Source: Phenylobacterium aquaticum (GTDB lineage: Bacteria; Pseudomonadota; Alphaproteobacteria; Caulobacterales; Caulobacteraceae). From it: a stretch of 64,000 nt of DNA. Both the position numbers and the translations under genes were made by a program. This document shows positions 17,860-26,838 of this stretch, piece by piece; position 1 is the first letter of the stretch, and the number at the start of each line of letters is the position of its first letter. Where the stretch lies: NCBI RefSeq assembly GCF_022695515.1, contig NZ_JALDPT010000001.1:1-64000 (forward strand), given 5' to 3'. Under the pieces are notes generated by a model. The model was not told the DNA's origin. It ran no database searches and was given only the letters and a program-made list of their open reading frames with translations.

Positions 17860-18141
17860 TCAGCAGGCGAACGTGACCTCGACGTAGCCTTTGCGCGGGT
17901 CCCGGACCAGGCGTCGACAGATGGCTCGTGGCTTTGCCTCCACCGAGCCTAGACGGACATTGGGCGAAGCGGATAATGGACGCGGCGCCGGAATTCCCAG
18001 CCCCGTGCGCGACGGGCTAGCGGAAAACAACGGGGTATGTTGCGCCGCGTGGCTGGCAGCGCCCAGGGGGTGCAACTCGGCCCAAGCGGTTGCGGGCAAG
18101 ACCAACGTGGCCCACGCCGCTACAATGCGGGCTGAGGTCAT
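17860..18141 (-). CDS. Small secreted protein, unknown
   Basis: 93-aa frame with a clear signal peptide (MTSARIVAAWATLVLPATAW, cleavage near AWA). The mature part ends in a charged block (GSVEAKPRAICRRLVRDPRK) followed by GYVEVTFAC, giving two Cys that could pair. The longer frame to 18363 lacks conserved sequence. No strong ribosome-binding site is seen. Function unknown. Confidence 0.4.
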   Translation of the reverse strand: MTSARIVAAWATLVLPATAWAELHPLGAASHAAQHTPLFSASPSRTGLGIPAPRPLSASPNVRLGSVEAKPRAICRRLVRDPRKGYVEVTFAC

Positions 18142-18214
18142 GGCTTCAATCCCGTCTTTGGAGCGAAGACCGTGCGCTCTTCTGAGCAATGTGGCATGTG
18201 GACCAGACTTGGCG

Positions 18215-18439
18215 CTATCGGACGCCCCCCGCTTGCGAGAAAGGCCGAAGTTCGCCGCCGGGTTGCTGGAGTAGAATCTCGATAGTCCGTCCGGCCCCGC
18301 TGGAGGCCGCGGCGAACCGCAGTGCCGCCTCCTCGGCATCCACCCGATAGGCGTAGTCGCCAACCAAACCCCCGTCCGAGATCAGCCGCCAGCCACCAGG
18401 GTTGCGAAGGATCGCGAGGGAAATGGGGACCTGCGTCAT
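18215..18439 (-). CDS. Small DUF2188-like protein
   Basis: 74-aa cytoplasmic protein: LAILRNPGGWRLISDGGLVG, then AEEAALRFAAASSGAG and TIEILLQQPGGEL. The plan (GGW strand, helix with AEEAA, then strand) resembles small DUF2188-like proteins and the 45594 product. The ATG at 18439 has a very good GAGGAGGT site 5-6 nt upstream, which fixes the start against the longer frame to 18697. Confidence 0.55.
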   Translation of the reverse strand: MTQVPISLAILRNPGGWRLISDGGLVGDYAYRVDAEEAALRFAAASSGAGRTIEILLQQPGGELRPFSQAGGVR

Positions 18440-18657
18440 TGGGACCTCCTCTATCAATGGGGCGCCCAGAGGTGTGGACGGACGCTTGGCCAACATAGAG
18501 TCTTCGTGAGCCGGATTTGAGGCCCTCCCCACTATCTCCTGGGTGCGCCAGGGGAAGCTGCGGGCGCGACCTCCTTGCAAACGCTCGAACCCACACCTTA
18601 GGACATCGTCCACATCGGGGGTTTGCGCGAGAATGCCTACGGCTAGGGCCCAGAAGC

Positions 18658-19107
18658 TCACTCCGGCGCAACAACATTTCCGCCAACCGATGCACAACCG
18701 GTGAATGGTGCGTGCTCTGCCAGGGCTTCTATCACGCGGCAGCGACCGGGACCCCCCTCACATCTCGACGCGACCATCCGCCCTAGCGCAGACCGCAGTG
18801 ACTCCAACTGCACGATCTTGCTTTCCACGGCCGCGAGTTGTTCCTGGGCAAGAATGATGGCGTCTTCGCAAGCGCGATCTGGATGATCGGAAAGGTCGAG
18901 CAGGGTCCGGACGGCGTCGATAGGAAAGCCAAGCTGGCGCGCGCGCTTGATAAAGGCCAGACGCCCGACCGAAACCTCGTCGTAAAGGCGACGATCGCTT
19001 TCCGTTCTTGGCGGTCGCGGCAGCAGGCCGATCTGCTCATAGAAACGGATGGTCGGAACCTTTACGTCCGCCGCCTTCGCGAGCTTACCAATTGAAAGGG
19101 TCGCCAT
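18658..19107 (-). CDS. cadR: MerR-family metal regulator, CadR/PbrR-like
   Basis: 149-aa regulator with a MerR helix-turn-helix (LSIGKLAKAADVKVPTIRFY, YEQIGLLPRPPR, then R-RLYDE). A long coiled helix follows with a Cys at RACEDA and the loop SRCEGGPGRCRVIEALAEH. The Cys of the long helix plus the two loop Cys match the three-thiolate set used by CadR/PbrR proteins for Cd2+ and Pb2+. MerR regulators bend the over-long promoter to activate it. The ATG at 19107 has TTGGAG 7 nt upstream; a TTG at 19119 would overlap that site. It is divergent from site B at 19141-19171. It is the only MerR gene in the window, so it is the likely activator of sites A-D. Confidence 0.85.
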   Translation of the reverse strand: MATLSIGKLAKAADVKVPTIRFYEQIGLLPRPPRTESDRRLYDEVSVGRLAFIKRARQLGFPIDAVRTLLDLSDHPDRACEDAIILAQEQLAAVESKIVQLESLRSALGRMVASRCEGGPGRCRVIEALAEHAPFTGCASVGGNVVAPE

Positions 19108-19140
19108 CGAATTCTCCAACTCGTGGACAACATTAGCCGC

Positions 19141-19171
19141 TTGATCCTCTAGTAACTAGAGGGATTACGCT
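19141..19171 (+). promoter_or_regulatory. CadR/PbrR-type MerR-regulated promoter (site B)
   Basis: TTGATC (19141-19146), dyad ATCCTCTAG-TAA-CTAGAGGGAT (19144-19165), then TACGCT (19166-19171) after a 19-bp spacer. It reads rightward into the 19238-23863 genes and lies 34 bp from the divergent merR start, the usual place for a MerR operator that also represses its own gene. Confidence 0.75.
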
Positions 19172-19237
19172 TGCAAGATGGCCCTCCTACGACGCGACCT
19201 AGAGCATCTACACGGGAGGCGGCGCACCATATGGATT

Positions 19238-19579
19238 ATGGTCGCACGCGCAGTACGCTCGTGCGTTGGGACGTGTAGGCGCCCAGCGCAGTTCGTTGCG
19301 ATCCTTCTTGTGGCAGCTTTGCTTCAGGCCCCACTTGAGGCGGCGGTCAGCAAGGACTGCGACTGTCCCACCAGCCTCACCTGTATCTGCCTCGGACAGA
19401 CCAAGTCTTCGCTGCCGTCGAGGACGGTGTGCCACTGTCTCGCCTCGTTGCCGGTAAGCGATCGGAACGGAGTGCAGTATCCGATGTCGTCACCATCCAC
19501 GATCGACTTCAACATGTCTATCGCCCTGCCTACCGGATTGACCTTAGCGCCGCCGCTGCGACCTCCGACCTTCGCCTGA
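19238..19579 (+). CDS. Small Cys-rich secreted protein
   Basis: 113-aa frame (a longer start at 19178 is possible). The hydrophobic leader FVAILLVAALLQAPLEA is followed by a Cys cluster (KDCDCPTSLTCICL) and a further CHC. Five or six clustered Cys immediately downstream of a Cd/Pb-type promoter suggest a thiol metal trap, but no family is recognised and the ribosome-binding site is weak. Confidence 0.45.
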   Translation: MVARAVRSCVGTCRRPAQFVAILLVAALLQAPLEAAVSKDCDCPTSLTCICLGQTKSSLPSRTVCHCLASLPVSDRNGVQYPMSSPSTIDFNMSIALPTGLTLAPPLRPPTFA

Positions 19580-19654
19580 CGGCCTTGTGAGCGGCTTGAC
19601 ACCGCTCCGATACCGCTTGGGCCTACGCGCCCATTGACGCGAAGGAGATTCGAA

Positions 19655-19810
19655 ATGAAAGCATCACAGATAGCCGGCGCCGCTCTGGCGCTCGTCCTGC
19701 TTTCTGCGTGCACGTCGCCCGCCGTCCACTCCACTCCGGCCAGCGCTGGAAATCCAAAGTTCACGACAGGCATCAATGCGCCCGCAGTAAAATTGCCCGC
19801 CCAGAGGTGA
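19655..19810 (+). CDS. 51-aa lipoprotein
   Basis: Tiny lipoprotein that begins MKASQIAGAALALVLLSAC, with the lipobox LLSAC at residues 15-19. The 32-residue mature peptide is rich in Pro, Ala and Thr (SPAVHSTPASAGNP). AAGGAG lies 7 nt before the ATG, the best translation signal in this operon. It shares the operon with a dedicated lspA copy, so it is a natural candidate substrate of that peptidase. Confidence 0.6.
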   Translation: MKASQIAGAALALVLLSACTSPAVHSTPASAGNPKFTTGINAPAVKLPAQR

Positions 19811-19911
19811 GCAACCGGGGGGGCGGTCCACGCCGCTCCCCCCTCTCTCCGAGACCGGGACGACAACCACCTGCCGGCGCGCGATCCGGCGGTGCGATGG
19901 AAAGGTCAGAG

Positions 19912-21180
19912 ATGCGCCGGTTCGTACTTCTTATATTGATGACCCTGCTTGCGGTCGCGCCAGCGATGGGCTTGAGGCTGACCGGCTGGCGGCCCGACCC
20001 AGTCGCGGACGCACTTCTGTTCGGCGTAGCGGTTCTGGCCGCAGGTTTCATGCTCTCCTGGGGCGCGGAAGCCGCTGAAAAGCACATTTCGCAGGGGCTG
20101 ATCGTCGCTCTGGTCGCCCTGGTCACCGTCCTGCCGGAATACGCGGTCGATCTCTACTACGCCTTCCGCGCTGGCCAGGCGCCGCAGTCGAACTACGTCC
20201 ACTACGCCGCCGCCAACATGACGGGCGCCAACCGCCTTCTGGTGGGGGTGGCTTGGCCGCTCATGGTGCTCCTGCATTGGCTGCGAACACGCAATCGGGC
20301 GGTCGAGCTCTCGCCGGTCAACACTGTCGAGATCGCCTTCCTAACTCTGGGCAGCCTCTATGCCTTCGTCATCGTTTTGAAAGGCGCGATCGCACCATTC
20401 GACTTCGCGGTGCTGTTCGCAATCTTCGCTGCCTACCTCTACCGCGTCAGCCAGTTGCCAAAGGCCGACGAGGACGTCGACGAAGACGAGGAGCCGGGCC
20501 CTGCGGCGGCGCTTAGCTCGCTTCCTCCTGCCGCCCAATGGGCCTGGATGGGCGGTCTCACCTTGATCGCTTTCGTCGTTATCGCCCTCTCCGCCGAACC
20601 GTTCGCCGAAGCCATGGTGCAGTCAGGCCGGATTCTCGGCATCGACGAATTCCTCCTGATCCAGTGGCTGGCGCCGCTCGCCAGCGAGGCGCCTGCCGTC
20701 ACGATCGCCGTGCTCTTCGTCCTGGCCGGCCGCGCCGTGAGCGGCCTGACCGCGATGATCAGCGACAAGATAAACCAGTGGACCCTTCTCGTTGGCATGC
20801 TCCCCTTGGCCATGAGCCTGGGCGCTGCAGGCCTGACTAGCCTGCCGCTGGATGCTCGGCAGAAGGAGGAATTCCTGCTTACCGCCGCCCAGTCCCTCTT
20901 CGCGATCATGCTACTCGTGCGCCTGCGACTCTCGGTTTTAGCTGCGGGCCTGTTGTTCGGGCTCTTCGCCGTGCAGGTCGGACTGGCATTCCATTTCCGC
21001 GAGGACGAGGCGGCGACGATCAAGAGCCTCACAACCCTTGCCTGGATCTATCTGGCCTTGGCGGCGATGCTCATCCTGCTCAACGGTCAGCAGCTCGCGA
21101 GCACCCTGCGCGATGGCCTCGTGCGGTCACATCGCCGCCTGGAGACGGCGCACAAGGCCCAGCGCCCAGCGGGCGACTAG
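19912..21180 (+). CDS. CaCA superfamily cation exchanger (Na+/Ca2+ type)
   Basis: 422-aa inner-membrane protein with about ten helices in two inverted halves separated by an acidic cytoplasmic loop ([14 protein letters not shown]). The two alpha repeats carry [17 protein letters not shown] and [14 protein letters not shown]. The Glu residues of LPE and SEAP take the place of the ion-binding Glu of CaCA exchangers. Proteins of this type exchange Ca2+ or other divalent cations for Na+ or H+. ATG 19912 has AAAGG 8 nt upstream. The location behind the CadR-type promoter points to heavy-metal rather than calcium physiology. Confidence 0.8.
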   Translation: MRRFVLLILMTLLAVAPAMGLRLTGWRPDPVADALLFGVAVLAAGFMLSWGAEAAEKHISQGLIVALVALVTVLPEYAVDLYYAFRAGQAPQSNYVHYAAANMTGANRLLVGVAWPLMVLLHWLRTRNRAVELSPVNTVEIAFLTLGSLYAFVIVLKGAIAPFDFAVLFAIFAAYLYRVSQLPKADEDVDEDEEPGPAAALSSLPPAAQWAWMGGLTLIAFVVIALSAEPFAEAMVQSGRILGIDEFLLIQWLAPLASEAPAVTIAVLFVLAGRAVSGLTAMISDKINQWTLLVGMLPLAMSLGAAGLTSLPLDARQKEEFLLTAAQSLFAIMLLVRLRLSVLAAGLLFGLFAVQVGLAFHFREDEAATIKSLTTLAWIYLALAAMLILLNGQQLASTLRDGLVRSHRRLETAHKAQRPAGD

Positions 21181-21233
21181 CTCGTTTCTGGCCGCTAGGG
21201 GCGGAGGGCGGTGACGTGCATTTAGGTGAAAAT

Positions 21234-21734
21234 ATGCCGCATCGGACGCTTTCTGGAGCGCTTACAGTTGGAGTGTTAATGGCCGACCAGGCCGCCAAGC
21301 TCCTGGCGCGCGCTCATTTAGCCGAGCCCGTCGCCTTGGGTCCCCTCCTCAACCTGCGCCTTGGTTTCAACACCGGGGTCACCTTCGGACTGTTCGCGGG
21401 CGCGGGTGACCTCAGCCGCTGGACATTGGTCGCCGCCACCGGGGCCGTGGCGCTTTGGCTTGGAGGATGGATGTGGCGAGAGGCGCGCTTGGCCGTAGCG
21501 ATCCCCCTCGCGCTGATCGTCGGCGGGGCGTCAGGGAACATCCTCGACCGTGTACGGGCAGGCGCCGTCACCGACTTCATCGACGCTCACATCGGCAGCG
21601 CCCATTGGCCGACGTTCAATTTGGCCGACAGCGCCATCGTGCTCGGCGCTGCATGGCTGATCTTGGCATCGGCCTGGCGCCGCGCGCCCGCGACCTCCAG
21701 AGCAGCGCTCCGTTCAAACCAACACCGCCGATGA
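21234..21734 (+). CDS. lspA: Signal peptidase II (LspA/PbrC-like)
   Basis: About 166-aa polytopic aspartyl protease that removes lipoprotein signal peptides. Family motifs are present in order: MADQAAKL (DxxxK), [10 protein letters not shown] (NxGxxF), [20 protein letters not shown] and [11 protein letters not shown]. The two catalytic Asp (TDFID and NLADSAI) are kept. It sits in a metal-regulated operon, as pbrC does in the lead operon of Cupriavidus, so it is probably an accessory copy. A GTG at 21216 with GGAGGG upstream is an alternative start. Confidence 0.88.
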   Translation: MPHRTLSGALTVGVLMADQAAKLLARAHLAEPVALGPLLNLRLGFNTGVTFGLFAGAGDLSRWTLVAATGAVALWLGGWMWREARLAVAIPLALIVGGASGNILDRVRAGAVTDFIDAHIGSAHWPTFNLADSAIVLGAAWLILASAWRRAPATSRAALRSNQHRR

Positions 21735-21818
21735 ATGGTGGACGCGCGTGGCGCGGCCCAGCGGCAACCTCTGCGGGCTCCGAGGCTTTGATTCATCGCA
21801 CAGCAGAGGTGAGGGCCC

Positions 21819-23863
21819 GTGACGTCGAACTTCTATTCCATCCACGCGCAAGGCTTCGTCCGAGTCGCGGCCTGCACGCCGCGCGTCGCCGTCGGCGACC
21901 CCGGGTTCAACGCGGTCGAAACCCTAACTCTGGCGCGGGAGGGCGACGCTCGCGGCGTCGATCTCATGCTCTTTCCGGAGCTCGGCTTGTCCGCCTACGC
22001 CATCGACGACCTGTTCCTACAGGATGCCTTACTGCGTCGCGTCGAGTTGGAACTGGCTCGTCTCGCCGAGGCGACCGCGGGCCTAAACCCAGTCTTGATC
22101 GTCGGCGCGCCGCTGGCGCACCACGACCGGCTCTACAACTGCGCCGTGGCCATTTCCCGCGGGCGGATCCTGGGCGTCACGCCGAAGAGCTTCCTTCCGA
22201 ACTATCGGGAGTACTACGAGAACCGTTGGTTTGCGCCAGGCGCCGGTCTGACGGGGCTTGAGATGCGGCTAGCAGGCCAGGCGGTCCCGTTCGGCACAGA
22301 CCTGATCTTCGCGGCCAGCGACCTGGCCGACTTCGTGTTCCACATGGAGATGTGCGAGGATTTCTGGGCCGCCACGCCCCCGTCCACTCAGGCCGCGCTC
22401 GCGGGCGCCCACATCCTTTGCAATCTCTCGGCGTCGAACATCATCGTCGGCAAGGCGGAAGACCGAGCGCTGCTCTGCGCTTCGCAATCCTTGCGCTGCC
22501 AGGCCGCCTACCTCTATTCAGCGGCCGGCCCCGGGGAAAGCACGACCGACCTCGCCTGGGATGGCCAGGCCACGATCCACGAGCTCGGCGTGCTGCTCGC
22601 ACAGACCGATCGTTTCCCGGCCAAGGCGCAGATGGCGGTGGCCGACGTCGATGTCGAGCGGCTGCGCCTGGAGCGCATGCGGACCCCGACCTTCAACAAC
22701 GCCGCGCGCGCTTCCGGCCATCCGGAGTTACGCTTCCGGCGTGTCGCGTTTGAGCACCGGCCGAGCTTCAGCGACCTCGGTCTCATACGTCGGCTCGATC
22801 GATTTCCCTTCGTGCCGGACGATCCCAACCGACTCGACAAGGATTGCTACGAAGCCTTCAGCATTCAGGTCCAGGGGCTGGTCAAACGCCTCGAGGCCAC
22901 CAAAGCCAAGCACGCGGTGGTTGGCGTGTCGGGTGGGCTGGACTCCACGCATGCCCTGATCGTCGCGGCCAAGGCGTTCGACGCCTTGGGCAAGCCGCGA
23001 TCCGACATCCTAGGCTTCACCATGCCTGGCTTCGCCACCAGCGAAGGCACGAAAGCCAACGCCTGGAAGCTGATGCAAGCTCTCGGGGTCACCGGCGAGG
23101 AGATCGATATCAAGCCCGCCGCACGCCAACTGCTGGGGGACCTTGGCCATCCGTTCGCCAAAGGAGAGCCCGTCTACGATGTGACGTTCGAAAACGTGCA
23201 GGCGGGCCTTCGCACCGACTATCTCTTCCGCTTGGCCAACCAGCGGGCTGGCTTCGTGCTTGGGACCGGCGACCTCTCAGAGCTGGCGCTGGGCTGGTGC
23301 ACCTATGGCGTCGGCGACCAGATGAGTCACTACAACGTCAACGGATCCGTCGCGAAGACCCTAATCCAGCACCTGATCCGCTGGGTCGCCCAGACTGGCC
23401 AGTTCGATTCCGATGCGTCTAAAACCTTACTGTCGATCCTCGTCACGGAAATCTCGCCGGAACTCGTGCCCGCGGACGCCTCCGGCGCCATTCAGAGCAC
23501 GCAGGCCAAGGTGGGACCCTACGAACTGCAAGACTTCAACCTCTACCATATCACCCGCTACGGCCTGCGACCCTCGAAAGTCGCCTTCCTGGCCTGGCAT
23601 GCCTGGCGGGATCGCGACCTGGGGCAGTGGCCCGCACACCTGCCGGCGGAGGCCCGCACCGCCTATGATCTCGTCGCGATCAAGCACTGGCTCGCGGTGT
23701 TCCTCTTCCGCTTCTTTGAAATCAGTCAGTTCAAGCGGTCTGCCATGCCCAACGGACCAAAGGTGATCTCAGGCGGAAACCTCTCACCGCGCGGGGACTG
23801 GCGCGCGCGTCCGACGGGACGGCGCGCACTTGGCTCGAGGAGTTGGCGGCCAACGTGCCTTAG
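21819..23863 (+). CDS. nadE: Glutamine-dependent NAD+ synthetase, C-terminal frameshift
   Basis: About 680-aa two-domain enzyme that forms NAD+ from nicotinate adenine dinucleotide using ATP and glutamine. The N-terminal nitrilase domain shows [22 protein letters not shown] and HMEMCEDFW, giving the Glu-Lys-Cys triad. The C-terminal synthetase has the PP-loop [14 protein letters not shown]. The frame is lost near 23805 in a GCGCGCG run; restoring one base gives [20 protein letters not shown] and the stop TAG 23861-23863. The uncorrected frame reads on to 24008. With the correct end it converges on the FTR1 gene with a 4-bp overlap. It is an unusual cargo for a metal operon. Confidence 0.9.
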
Positions 23864-25797
23864 GCGTTCGCCCGTCCTTCGGCGCGGCGCCCAGCGGCCC
23901 AGAAGCCGATCACCACGACGGCCAAGGTCGCGAGCTGAGCGACAAGCCCCTCCCAGGTCGGGAAGACGCCGAGCACCTCGATCCTGGGCAACGCCGGGAG
24001 CGGTCTGACATTCAGCCAACCCGCCTCCTGCAGCCCGGCAACGCCCTTGCCGGCGAGCACCACGGCGAGGGTGGCGATCAGCAGGGAGCTGTAGGAGAAG
24101 AACTGCGCGATCGGCAGGCGCTTGCTGTAGCTCAAGAGCGCCCAGGCGATCACGCCGAGGCAAGCCACCGCCAGCGCGGCGCCGGAGACCATCGCGACCT
24201 GTCCGCCTTGGCTCCAGAGGGCGGCGTAGAACAGGATCGTCTCGAAGACCTCCCGGTAGACGACGATGAAAGCCAGAAGGAACAAGAACCACGCCGAGCG
24301 CTTCGAAAGCGCGGCCGAAAGCTTGTCTCGGATGTAGGCCTGCCAGGCGCCAGCCTGCGCCTTGCCATGCATCCAAACCCCAACCGAGATCAGCACCACG
24401 GCCGAGACCAGCGAGCCCACGCCTTCGGTGAGTTCGCGGCTGGCCCCGCTGATGGAGATCAGGTAGGTCGCCGCCGCCCAGGTCAGGCCGCCGCCCGCCA
24501 GAGCTGACACCCACCCCGCATGAACATACGGCAGCACGTCGTGGCGTTCGGCCTTCCGCAAGAAAGCGATCATCGCGATGACGATGAGCAACGCTTCGAC
24601 ACCTTCCCGCAGGAGGATCGTAAACGCACCCAGGAAGGTCGAAGCTGCGCTGGCTTGATCGGGGGCGAGCGCCTTGGCCGACTGGTCGAACAAGGAGTCC
24701 AAAGTGCGGACCTGCGTCGCGACTTCGGTCGCTGGAGCGCCTCGGCTAATGCTCGCGCGCAGCTGACCCATGCCGGCCTCGACCTTCGCCATGAGGCCGC
24801 CATCGCGGGCGCGGAGCATCGGCTCGACCGGCTCGAACCCATCGAGATAAGCGGAAAGCGCGAGTTCTTCCGCGCGCCTTCGGTCGCCGGCCTGGTAGGC
24901 CGTCAGGCTCTCGGCGAGCTTGCGGCGCGCCACACCCAGCCCGCCCGCCGACTTCGTCGCGATGACGTCCGGGTTGCGTCTCAGATAAGCGACGAGCTGG
25001 CTGGCCTGCGGCTCGCCGACACGTGCGGCGAACGCGGCGGGTGTGGTCTGCACGAGGGCTTGCAGGTCCGCAACGTCGGCGCGCAGCTCCGGGCGGCTGC
25101 GCCATAGCTCCCCGCCGGCGCGCCCGGCGTCCTGCGGATAGGCGAGGCTTCCCACATGAAACGCCAGGGCCCAGCGATCATCGGACGACAGATGGGCGAA
25201 GCTTGGCATGGCCGTTCCGTCGAGCCCTTGACCGATCACCTGGTAGAGCCCGAACAGGCTACGTTCCTTGGCCCTGGCCACGTCCGTGAACGCGACAGGC
25301 CGCGGGTTCAGATTCTTGGCGGTGGGGCCATCGCCCCGGCCGCTGGCGCCGTGGCATGCGGCGCACTGCTCGGCGTAGAGGGCGGCGCCGCGCGCAAGGT
25401 CCGGCGCCTGACGGGGCGCGAGGGGAACGGGGTAGGCTTTGAGGAGGTCGCTCCCCAGGCTCCGCGCCTGCAACGCCACGGTCTTGGGTTCGGCGCGCCG
25501 GTCCACGGCGGCGGCCAGCGCGGCGGATTCGGCGAGGAGCTGAGACTTGGCCGGGCCGGCGGGCAGGGCGCCGATGCGGCTGCGCACGGACGCGGAGAAT
25601 TCGCGCATTTCAGCGTACTCCGCATCACTGACGATGCGCCCGCCTGAGACCGCCCGGGGGTAGTCCACGGCAATGTAGTCGAGAAGCCGCCAGGCGACCG
25701 CGGCCGGGGAGGCGGACTCCTGTCCCATGGCGGTAACGGGGAGCTGGGCGGCCACCAAGAGGGCGACCGTAAGGAAAAGGCGTGCGAGCGCCGGCAT
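23860..25797 (-). CDS. Cytochrome c-FTR1 family iron/lead permease (PbrT-like)
   Basis: 645-aa exported fusion. A signal peptide ([17 protein letters not shown]) is followed by a periplasmic region with a c-type heme site CAACH near residue 145 and an axial Met candidate (GTAMPSF), then a helical linker. The FTR1 permease domain has seven helices with two copies of the RExxE-type motif: REGVEALLI and REVFETILF. Those Glu residues bind Fe3+ in FTR1. The same architecture is found in PbrT, which takes up Pb2+ in Cupriavidus. ATG 25797 has AGGAC upstream. Its promoter carries the CadR/PbrR-type dyad (site D). Confidence 0.85.
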   Translation of the reverse strand: MPALARLFLTVALLVAAQLPVTAMGQESASPAAVAWRLLDYIAVDYPRAVSGGRIVSDAEYAEMREFSASVRSRIGALPAGPAKSQLLAESAALAAAVDRRAEPKTVALQARSLGSDLLKAYPVPLAPRQAPDLARGAALYAEQCAACHGASGRGDGPTAKNLNPRPVAFTDVARAKERSLFGLYQVIGQGLDGTAMPSFAHLSSDDRWALAFHVGSLAYPQDAGRAGGELWRSRPELRADVADLQALVQTTPAAFAARVGEPQASQLVAYLRRNPDVIATKSAGGLGVARRKLAESLTAYQAGDRRRAEELALSAYLDGFEPVEPMLRARDGGLMAKVEAGMGQLRASISRGAPATEVATQVRTLDSLFDQSAKALAPDQASAASTFLGAFTILLREGVEALLIVIAMIAFLRKAERHDVLPYVHAGWVSALAGGGLTWAAATYLISISGASRELTEGVGSLVSAVVLISVGVWMHGKAQAGAWQAYIRDKLSAALSKRSAWFLFLLAFIVVYREVFETILFYAALWSQGGQVAMVSGAALAVACLGVIAWALLSYSKRLPIAQFFSYSSLLIATLAVVLAGKGVAGLQEAGWLNVRPLPALPRIEVLGVFPTWEGLVAQLATLAVVVIGFWAAGRRAEGRANA

Positions 25798-25837
25798 CGA
25801 AACGTCCTGACTGCAACTGAGAATGGATCTCAATAAC

Positions 25838-25868
25838 AGAATACATGCTCAAGCCACTAGAGGATCAA
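25838..25868 (-). promoter_or_regulatory. CadR/PbrR-type MerR-regulated promoter (site D)
   Basis: Read on the minus strand: TTGATC (25868-25863), half-site CCTCTAG, spacer TGG, a weaker right arm CTTGAGCATG, then TATTCT (25843-25838) after exactly 19 bp. It drives the FTR1 gene 40 bp away and lies 37 bp from the divergent site C. The good -10 suggests higher basal activity than at the other sites. Confidence 0.65.
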
Positions 25869-25905
25869 GGGGCGCAACTTTCGCATCTCATAGGTTCGCA
25901 ATGGC

Positions 25906-25936
25906 TTGATCCTCTAGCCGCTAGAGCAAGTAGGCT
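25906..25936 (+). promoter_or_regulatory. CadR/PbrR-type MerR-regulated promoter (site C)
   Basis: TTGATC (25906-25911), dyad CCTCTAG-CCG-CTAGAG (25911-25926), then TAGGCT (25931-25936) after a 19-bp spacer. The HMA-CDF start codon is 24 bp downstream with AGAGGAGG between. It shares CTTGATCCTCTAG with sites B and D. Confidence 0.75.
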
Positions 25937-25959
25937 CATCGCTCAGAGGAGGATTTCGC

Positions 25960-26832
25960 ATGCCGAACACGCCGGCGGTCGCTGAGACGCTTCGCTACCG
26001 CGTCACCGGGATGGATTGCTCGAGCTGCGCCGAGAAGATCCAGTCCGCGGTGATCAAACTTCCCGGCGTGGAGGCGGCGCGCGTCTCGATCGCCTCGTCG
26101 ATGATGACCCTGAAGGTCGACAAGGCCGAACGGCGAACGCCCGTGATCGAGGCGACTGTGGCTGAGCTCGGCTACCAGCTGGATCGGGACGAGGTTGTTG
26201 CGAACGACGATGAGCGCGAGATCGCGAAGGACCTCAGCCATATCACGCCGTCGTACCGGCGCGCCCTTTGGGCCGTGGTCCTGATCAATGTCGGCTACGG
26301 CCTGGTGGAGATCGTCGCCGGCTTCGTCGCGCGGTCTCAGGCGCTGAAGGCCGACGCCCTGGACTTCGTGGGCGACGGGTTGATCAGCTTCCTCGGGCTG
26401 CTGGCGATTGGATGGTCCCTTGCGTGGCGGGCCAAGGCGGCCTTGATCCAGGGCTACTTCCTGGCGGCGCTCGGATTGGGCGTGCTCTTGAACACCGGCT
26501 ACCGCGTCCTCGTCCTAAACCAGCCTGAAGCTGAGCTCATGGGAGCCTTCGGGATCGTGGCGCTGGTGGCCAACGTCGCGGCCGCTCTGATCCTGATTCC
26601 GCACCGGAAGGGTGACGCCAACGTCCGGGCCGTCTGGCTCTTCTCGCGCAATGACGCCCTCGGCAATTTGGCGGTCGTCGTGGCGGCGGGCCTGGTCTTC
26701 TGGACCAAGACGGCCTGGCCGGACCTCGTGGTGGCGGTGATCATTGGCGGGCTCTTCCTGCAGTCTGCCTGGTCGATCGTCCGCGACGCACGCGCCGATC
26801 TGCGCGAGTCGCAGGCGCTGAGCCCGGCGTAG
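25960..26832 (+). CDS. HMA domain-CDF family fusion transporter
   Basis: 290-aa protein. Residues 10-75 form a heavy-metal-associated domain with the binding loop GMDCSSC. Residues 100-285 form a six-helix CDF-like membrane domain with TM2 LKADALDFVGDG and TM5 FSRNDALGNLAVV. The usual C-terminal cytoplasmic CDF domain is missing, and the HMA domain may replace it as metal receiver. Ordinary CDFs have no HMA domain. It is the first gene behind site C and lies 6 bp before the TPR-methyltransferase. Confidence 0.85.
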   Translation: MPNTPAVAETLRYRVTGMDCSSCAEKIQSAVIKLPGVEAARVSIASSMMTLKVDKAERRTPVIEATVAELGYQLDRDEVVANDDEREIAKDLSHITPSYRRALWAVVLINVGYGLVEIVAGFVARSQALKADALDFVGDGLISFLGLLAIGWSLAWRAKAALIQGYFLAALGLGVLLNTGYRVLVLNQPEAELMGAFGIVALVANVAAALILIPHRKGDANVRAVWLFSRNDALGNLAVVVAAGLVFWTKTAWPDLVVAVIIGGLFLQSAWSIVRDARADLRESQALSPA

Positions 26833-26838
26833 CCGCTT

